From the NCBI RefSeq assembly GCF_022678645.1, contig NZ_JALBWV010000023.1:1-64000 (forward strand): 64,000 bases of DNA, given 5' to 3'. Below the pieces are notes generated by a model. The model saw only the letters and a program-made list of their open reading frames with translations, searched no databases and was not told where the DNA came from. The translations under genes were made by a program, and so were the position numbers. Positions 60,453 to 64,000 of this stretch are shown in pieces; position 1 is the first letter of the stretch; each line of letters opens with the position of its first letter. The stretch is from Saccharopolyspora soli. GTDB taxonomy: Bacteria > Actinomycetota > Actinomycetes > Mycobacteriales > Pseudonocardiaceae.

Positions 60453-61244
60453 ATGACGGAACCGAATCCGCGACGGTTGGACGGGAAGGTCGCCATCGTG
60501 ACCGGCGGGGGCTCCCGAGCCGCTGGCATCGGCACCGGCCGTGCGGCGGCGGTGCTGTTCGCCCGGCACGGCGCGAGCGTGTTGGTGGTGGACCGGGAGA
60601 TCTCCGCCGCCAGGGACACTGTGCGGATGATCGAGGAAGAAGGCGGCCGGGCCGTGCCGCACCAGGCCGACCTGACCTCGGAGGACGACTGCGCGGCGAT
60701 GGCCGAGGCCGCAGTGCGGCGGTGGGGCCGGATCGACGTCCTGGACAACAACGTCGGCACCGAGGGCGCGGGCACGATTCTCGATGTTTCGCCGCAGCAG
60801 TGGGACCAGGTGCTCGACGTCAACGTCAAGACGATCATGCTCGCCAGCCGGGCCGTGGTGCCGGTGATGGCCGACACCGGCGGCGGTGCGATCGTGAACC
60901 TGTCCTCGATCTCGGCGTTCCGGCCGCGGGGCCTGACGCCGTACACCGCTGCCAAGGGAGCGGTGATCGCGTTGACCCGAGCGATGGCGATCGACCACGC
61001 CGGGCAGGGGATCCGGGTGAACTGCATCGCGCCGGGTCCGATCTACACGCCGATGGTCTACGCCGACGGGATGGATCCCGAACTGCGGGACCGCCGCCGG
61101 GCTGCCTCGCCGCTGGGCGTCGAGGGCACCGGGTGGGACGTCGGGTACGCCGCGTTGTACCTCGTGTCGGACGAGGCTCGCTACATCACCGGATGCACGC
61201 TGCCGGTCGATGGCGGGGTCTCCATCCGCAGCCCGGACCGCTGA
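60453..61244 (+). CDS. SDR family oxidoreductase
   Basis: A 263-residue short-chain dehydrogenase: KVAIVTGGGSRAAGIGTGRAAA (a lengthened TGxxxGIG motif), LDNNVGTEGAG (NNVG for NNAG), catalytic Ser in NLSSISAF, YTAAKGAVIAL and IRVNCIAPGPIYTPM. Start ATG 60453 follows GGAGG. It lies between the amidohydrolase and IclR genes. The NNVG variant is known in some SDRs acting on bulky substrates. Confidence 0.88.
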   Translation: MTEPNPRRLDGKVAIVTGGGSRAAGIGTGRAAAVLFARHGASVLVVDREISAARDTVRMIEEEGGRAVPHQADLTSEDDCAAMAEAAVRRWGRIDVLDNNVGTEGAGTILDVSPQQWDQVLDVNVKTIMLASRAVVPVMADTGGGAIVNLSSISAFRPRGLTPYTAAKGAVIALTRAMAIDHAGQGIRVNCIAPGPIYTPMVYADGMDPELRDRRRAASPLGVEGTGWDVGYAALYLVSDEARYITGCTLPVDGGVSIRSPDR

Positions 61245-61289
61245 TCGCGTCCGCCCGGGAATGTCATCAGCGAGGATCGTGGGGACGGG

Positions 61290-62117
61290 ATGAGTGAGGA
61301 CAGTACGAAAGGGACGCGGATCCGGTCGGTGTCGCGAGCCGCACGTCTGCTGATGCTGATCGCGTCGCTGCCCGAGCACGAGCGCTCGGTGAACCGGTTG
61401 GCCAAGGAACTGGGCACCTCGCTGCCGACGGTGTACCACCTGCTCAACACGCTGGTCGATGCCAAGCTGCTGGTCAGGGACGAACGGAAGCAGTACCGCT
61501 TCGGACTGGCCATGGAGGTGCTCTCCATCGCCTACGCGCAGCAGACGGTGCCGTCACCCGAACTGCTCGCCCCGCTGCGCTGGATCACCGAAACCACCGG
61601 GGAGAGCGCCTATCTGACGGCGTGGCGCGGTGGCAATCCGGTCGTGCTGGCGCACCTCAGCGGGACGCACGCGGTGCAGGTGACGAACCTTCGGCCGGGT
61701 TATCGAGGCGCGGCCAACGCGCGGGCGTCCGGCAAGGTCCTGCTGGCGTTCGCCGAGCCGGGAGACCGGGAGCGGTACCTGGCGATGCACCCGTTGGAGC
61801 GGGTGACCGAGCGGACGATCGTCGACCCGGAGGTCTTCGCCAACGAGCTCAAACAGGTGGCGGAGCGGGGCTACGCGACCGATGTCGAGGAGTTCTCGAT
61901 CGGGGTGGCATGCCTGGCGATACCGATCTGGAGCAATGGGGTGCTGGTGGGCTCGTACACCATCGCCGGGCCCGTGGAGCGGTATCGCAGGCAACAGGAG
62001 CATTATCTCGCCTGCCTGCGGCAAGCCGTCGAGATGCTGGACCAGAGCCAGATCGAGGACTCGCCTCAATCCGCCGCTTCGAGCAACGTCGCCGCGTCGC
62101 GGAGGCAGGCCAAGTAG
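61290..62117 (+). CDS. IclR family transcriptional regulator
   Basis: A 275-residue IclR protein. The N-terminal HTH is RSVNRLAKELGTSLPTVYHLLNTLVD; the effector domain has GYRGAANARASGKVLLAF and the SIGVACLAIPIWSNGVLVGS, TIAGP C-terminal signature. After EMLDQSQ the last ~20 residues (DSPQSAASSNVAASRRQAK) are read from the antisense strand of an opposing IclR fragment and are probably non-native. The start is ATG 61290. It probably regulates the amidohydrolase/SDR and LLM genes. Confidence 0.88.
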   Translation: MSEDSTKGTRIRSVSRAARLLMLIASLPEHERSVNRLAKELGTSLPTVYHLLNTLVDAKLLVRDERKQYRFGLAMEVLSIAYAQQTVPSPELLAPLRWITETTGESAYLTAWRGGNPVVLAHLSGTHAVQVTNLRPGYRGAANARASGKVLLAFAEPGDRERYLAMHPLERVTERTIVDPEVFANELKQVAERGYATDVEEFSIGVACLAIPIWSNGVLVGSYTIAGPVERYRRQQEHYLACLRQAVEMLDQSQIEDSPQSAASSNVAASRRQAK

Positions 62118-62233
62118 TGCTCCTCGTTCTCCCGGTAGCGGTGGACCGGGGCGGAAATGGTGTAGGCACCGACCAGAGTTCCGGAACTCCACACCGGAAC
62201 CGAGATGCAGGCGACTCCGACCGCGAATTCCCC
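62066..62233 (-). pseudogene. C-terminal remnant of a second IclR regulator
   Basis: On the minus strand this reads GEFAVGVACISVPVWSSGTL, then VGAYTISAPVHRYRENEEHY, then LACLRDAATLLEAAD and stop. It closely parallels the C-terminus of the intact IclR on the plus strand (EEFSIGVACLAIPIWSNG, VGSYTIAGPVERYRRQQEHY, LACLRQAVEML). A stop (TGA at 62236-62234) lies immediately upstream in frame and there is no start codon. The fragment overlaps the 3' end of the intact gene by 52 bases. Confidence 0.8.
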
Positions 62234-62297
62234 TCACGGGCTCATGACCCGCCCGCAGAGCCATGCTGCCGGAGACGACCCAGCCCGTTGTCGGCGC

Positions 62298-63005
62298 TCA
62301 GGCCACGCTCCCAACCCATCGCAGATGGCTGCGGACGATGTCGCTGAACTCGCCTGGTTTCTCCAGGAACGCCATGTGCGGCGCGTCCATCGTGACCAAC
62401 CGGGCATGCGGCAGTCCCTCGGCCAGTTCGGTCATCACCGACAGCGGCGTGGACACGTCCACCAGCCCCGCGACACACGTGGTCGGCGCCTGGATCTCCG
62501 GCAGGCGGTCGCGGACGTCATGGCCAGCGATGGCCCGCCAGGTGTCCGCCAGCGCCCCCGCATCCGCGGCGATCAGACGATCGCGCGCATAGGCCACCTG
62601 CGGATCAAGCGGCTTGCGCGCCAGTGCGTCGGCGGTGAACCACCTGGTCAGCGTCTCGTCGAGCATGCCTGCCGACCCTCGTTCCGCTGTCGCATCGGCA
62701 CGGCTGCGCATCACCTCGGGATCACCGGCGGCAGTGGTGCAGGACAGCACGAGCGACCGCACCCGGCTCGGATGCTGGAGCGCCAGGTGCAGTGCCACCA
62801 TGCCCCCGAGGGATGCGCCGACGACGTCGAGCGGACCGGTCGTCCACCCCACGATCTCGTCCGCCATGTCCTCCAGGCGCAGACCTGTCCGGGCGCGAGC
62901 GCGCGCACCGTGGCCGGGGAACGTCACAGCGCGCAACTCCGGGATGTCGAGCCATTCGGTGCTGTGCGCGTCGAGGCCCACCGGATGCAGGAAGAGCAGC
63001 GTCAT
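62298..63005 (-). CDS. Alpha/beta hydrolase
   Basis: A 235-residue alpha/beta hydrolase fold enzyme: TLLFLHPVGLDAH (oxyanion region), VTFPGHGARA, nucleophile elbow GASLGGMVALHLAL with the catalytic Ser, LVDVSTPLSVMTELAEGL (acid region) and MDAPHMAFLEKPGEF with the catalytic His. It resembles 3-oxoadipate enol-lactonase/PcaD-like proteins. ATG 63005 overlaps the DUF4286 stop (ATGA); last gene of the three-gene minus-strand set. Confidence 0.9.
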   Translation of the reverse strand: MTLLFLHPVGLDAHSTEWLDIPELRAVTFPGHGARARARTGLRLEDMADEIVGWTTGPLDVVGASLGGMVALHLALQHPSRVRSLVLSCTTAAGDPEVMRSRADATAERGSAGMLDETLTRWFTADALARKPLDPQVAYARDRLIAADAGALADTWRAIAGHDVRDRLPEIQAPTTCVAGLVDVSTPLSVMTELAEGLPHARLVTMDAPHMAFLEKPGEFSDIVRSHLRWVGSVA

Positions 63006-63313
63006 GGCGTGATCTCGCGGTACACGTTCCGCACGAAGTGCGTGAAGTGCGAGGTCACCCGACGGGTCCACTCGGTCGGCGGCACCAGGCGCTGGTACTC
63101 CTCGCTGTCCAGGACCTCCGGGTTCTCCAGTTCGTAGAGCGCCAGGTACTTGGGTTCTCCCTCCACCGCGACGAACCTGCGCGCCGAGAGAAAACCGGGG
63201 CAGCCCCTGCGTTCAGCGAGGTGTTCCTCGTCGTACCAGCGGTTGAGGTCCTCCTCGTGCTCCGGATCCACGTCGATCATCACCAGCAGCAAACCGGTTC
63301 CACGGTCACTCAT
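63002..63313 (-). CDS. DUF4286-type (EthD-like fold) protein
   Basis: A 103-residue ferredoxin-like-fold protein: LLLVMIDVDPEHEEDLNRWY, EEHLAERRGCPGFLSARRFV, PKYLALYELENPEVLDSEEY and WTRRVTSHF. DUF4286 proteins are commonly found in catabolic operons, probably as small ring-opening, isomerase or dehydratase-like enzymes. ATG 63313 follows GGGAGG and overlaps the upstream Gfo/Idh gene (ATGA). Confidence 0.85.
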   Translation of the reverse strand: MSDRGTGLLLVMIDVDPEHEEDLNRWYDEEHLAERRGCPGFLSARRFVAVEGEPKYLALYELENPEVLDSEEYQRLVPPTEWTRRVTSHFTHFVRNVYREITP

Positions 63314-64000
63314 CTCGAACCTCCCTGTGTTGTCGCGGCGATCGTGTACGTGTCCGCGACCAGCTCCATCACCTCGGCCATGTCCGTCATGGACGCCATC
63401 GGCGGTTCGCCTGCCGCCAGCCTGCGCAGCACATCCCGCACGAAAACCGGGTAGTGGGCGACGTTGGTGGTGTGGGCACGCAGTCGCTCGTGGCGGCCAT
63501 CGGGCGCGAAGACCTCCATCTCCTCCGGGCCGGTCGCGATGACGTAGTGGTCGCGGGCCCTGATGCTGAACCGCATGTCGAATTCGGAGTGCCTGCCGGG
63601 CCGGAGGTAGCCCGTCTCGACAAGCGCGGTTCGCTTCCCGTTGCGCAGCACGACCAGCGAGTAGTCCTCGATGGGCAGCCCGTAGGCGCGGTTGGACATC
63701 ACCGCCGTCGCGACCCGCGTCGAGTGCTCCCCGAAGATCACGCGGGTGAGATCGATGAGGTGCACGCTCAGGTTGACCGTGCAGCCACCACCGGAGCGCG
63801 CGGGATCCAACATCCAGTCGCATCCGGAGTCCGAATACCGCGTCGGCGGCCCGGCAATCCACCGCAGCGACAGGTAGTCGACGGCGGACGGATCGAAACG
63901 GGCACGCATCTCCTGCAGGAGTTCACTGTGCCGCCAGACGAACGGTACGGCGGCGAAGGCGTTTTCGCGCTCGCACCGATTCGCCAGGGCGCGCACCTCC
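63310..64000 (-). CDS. Gfo/Idh/MocA family oxidoreductase, C-terminal part (gene cut by window end)
   Basis: The open frame runs off the window at 64000, and the visible part (~229 residues) is the C-terminal half of a Gfo/Idh/MocA NAD(P)-dependent dehydrogenase: VPFVWRHSELLQEMRARF, GGGCTVNLSVHLIDLTRVIFG (the family's GGG..D..H..D motif region), and YLRPGRHSEFDMRFSIRARD. The N-terminal Rossmann domain is beyond the window. It is the first visible gene of the set with DUF4286 and alpha/beta hydrolase. Confidence 0.85.
   Translation of the reverse strand, partial: EVRALANRCERENAFAAVPFVWRHSELLQEMRARFDPSAVDYLSLRWIAGPPTRYSDSGCDWMLDPARSGGGCTVNLSVHLIDLTRVIFGEHSTRVATAVMSNRAYGLPIEDYSLVVLRNGKRTALVETGYLRPGRHSEFDMRFSIRARDHYVIATGPEEMEVFAPDGRHERLRAHTTNVAHYPVFVRDVLRRLAAGEPPMASMTDMAEVMELVADTYTIAATTQGGSR

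Overview
The window is high-GC actinobacterial DNA. The features that suggest a Pseudonocardiaceae-like soil actinomycete are the GTG/TTG starts, the ESX/WXG100-type and DUF3558 proteins, the many LLM flavin oxidoreductases and the actinobacterial-type cysteine leader peptide. No rRNA, tRNA, CRISPR array, transposase or origin was seen. The first ~135 bases are C/G homopolymer, almost certainly a contig-end artefact.

Layout. 0.15-3.1 kb: a flavin monooxygenase divergent from a CooC/MinD-like ATPase and a methyltransferase; two of the promoters share the motif ATGATTGTC-N5-CATTA. 3.2-7.0 kb: SDR, GNAT, and an HxlR regulator divergent from an NmrA-like oxidoreductase/thioesterase pair across twin dyads. 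7.1-7.8 kb: a decayed membrane-associated oxidoreductase gene. 8.1-9.3 kb: an AlkZ-like DNA glycosylase. 9.5-14.3 kb: a tightly overlapped operon for a sulfonate-type ABC importer, an AprA-like flavoprotein and a dicluster ferredoxin, preceded by a 24-codon leader peptide whose 3' end is one arm of an intrinsic terminator (a cysteine attenuator). 14.9-17.0 kb: a small type VII secretion-like cluster. 17.6-28.5 kb: L-rhamnoside utilisation, with a LacI-family regulator, an MFS importer, two cytoplasmic GH78 rhamnosidases and one secreted GH78-like enzyme. 28.7-32.4 kb: MFS transporter, RpiR regulator and an ammonia-lyase-like protein lacking the normal Ala-Ser-Gly triad. 32.4-41.5 kb: mixed accessory genes (aldehyde dehydrogenase, membrane Nudix, VOC, ArsR-GNAT fusion, MerR, frameshifted AraC, SDR, cupin). 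41.9-43.9 kb: L-rhamnose mutarotase and an FGGY kinase. 44-56.4 kb: extradiol dioxygenase, CorA, a truncated GH29 fucosidase running into a GH84 hexosaminidase, a GH106 rhamnosidase, SDR, CGNR protein, and a C39-like peptidase with a structured leader. 57-64 kb: a catabolic cluster (two LLM oxidoreductases, amidohydrolase, SDR, IclR, alpha/beta hydrolase, DUF4286, Gfo/Idh/MocA) with an IclR remnant on the opposite strand at the end of the intact IclR gene.

How the genes work together. The strongest theme is a dispersed L-rhamnose regulon. Near-palindromic sites built on CGTTTCA occur at five places over 26 kb: twice before the MFS-GH78-GH78 operon, once over the start of the secreted GH78, once just downstream of a promoter for the mutarotase, and once before GH106. 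They predict one LacI-type repressor (24.9-26.0 kb) acting on secreted depolymerases, uptake, intracellular rhamnosidases and mutarotation. Rhamnose isomerase and rhamnulose-1-phosphate aldolase are not in the window. The second theme is organosulfur acquisition under translational attenuation. Several genes are visibly decaying (7.1, 14.4, 17.5, 38.8, 47.2 and 62.1 kb), which fits an accessory, fast-turnover region.
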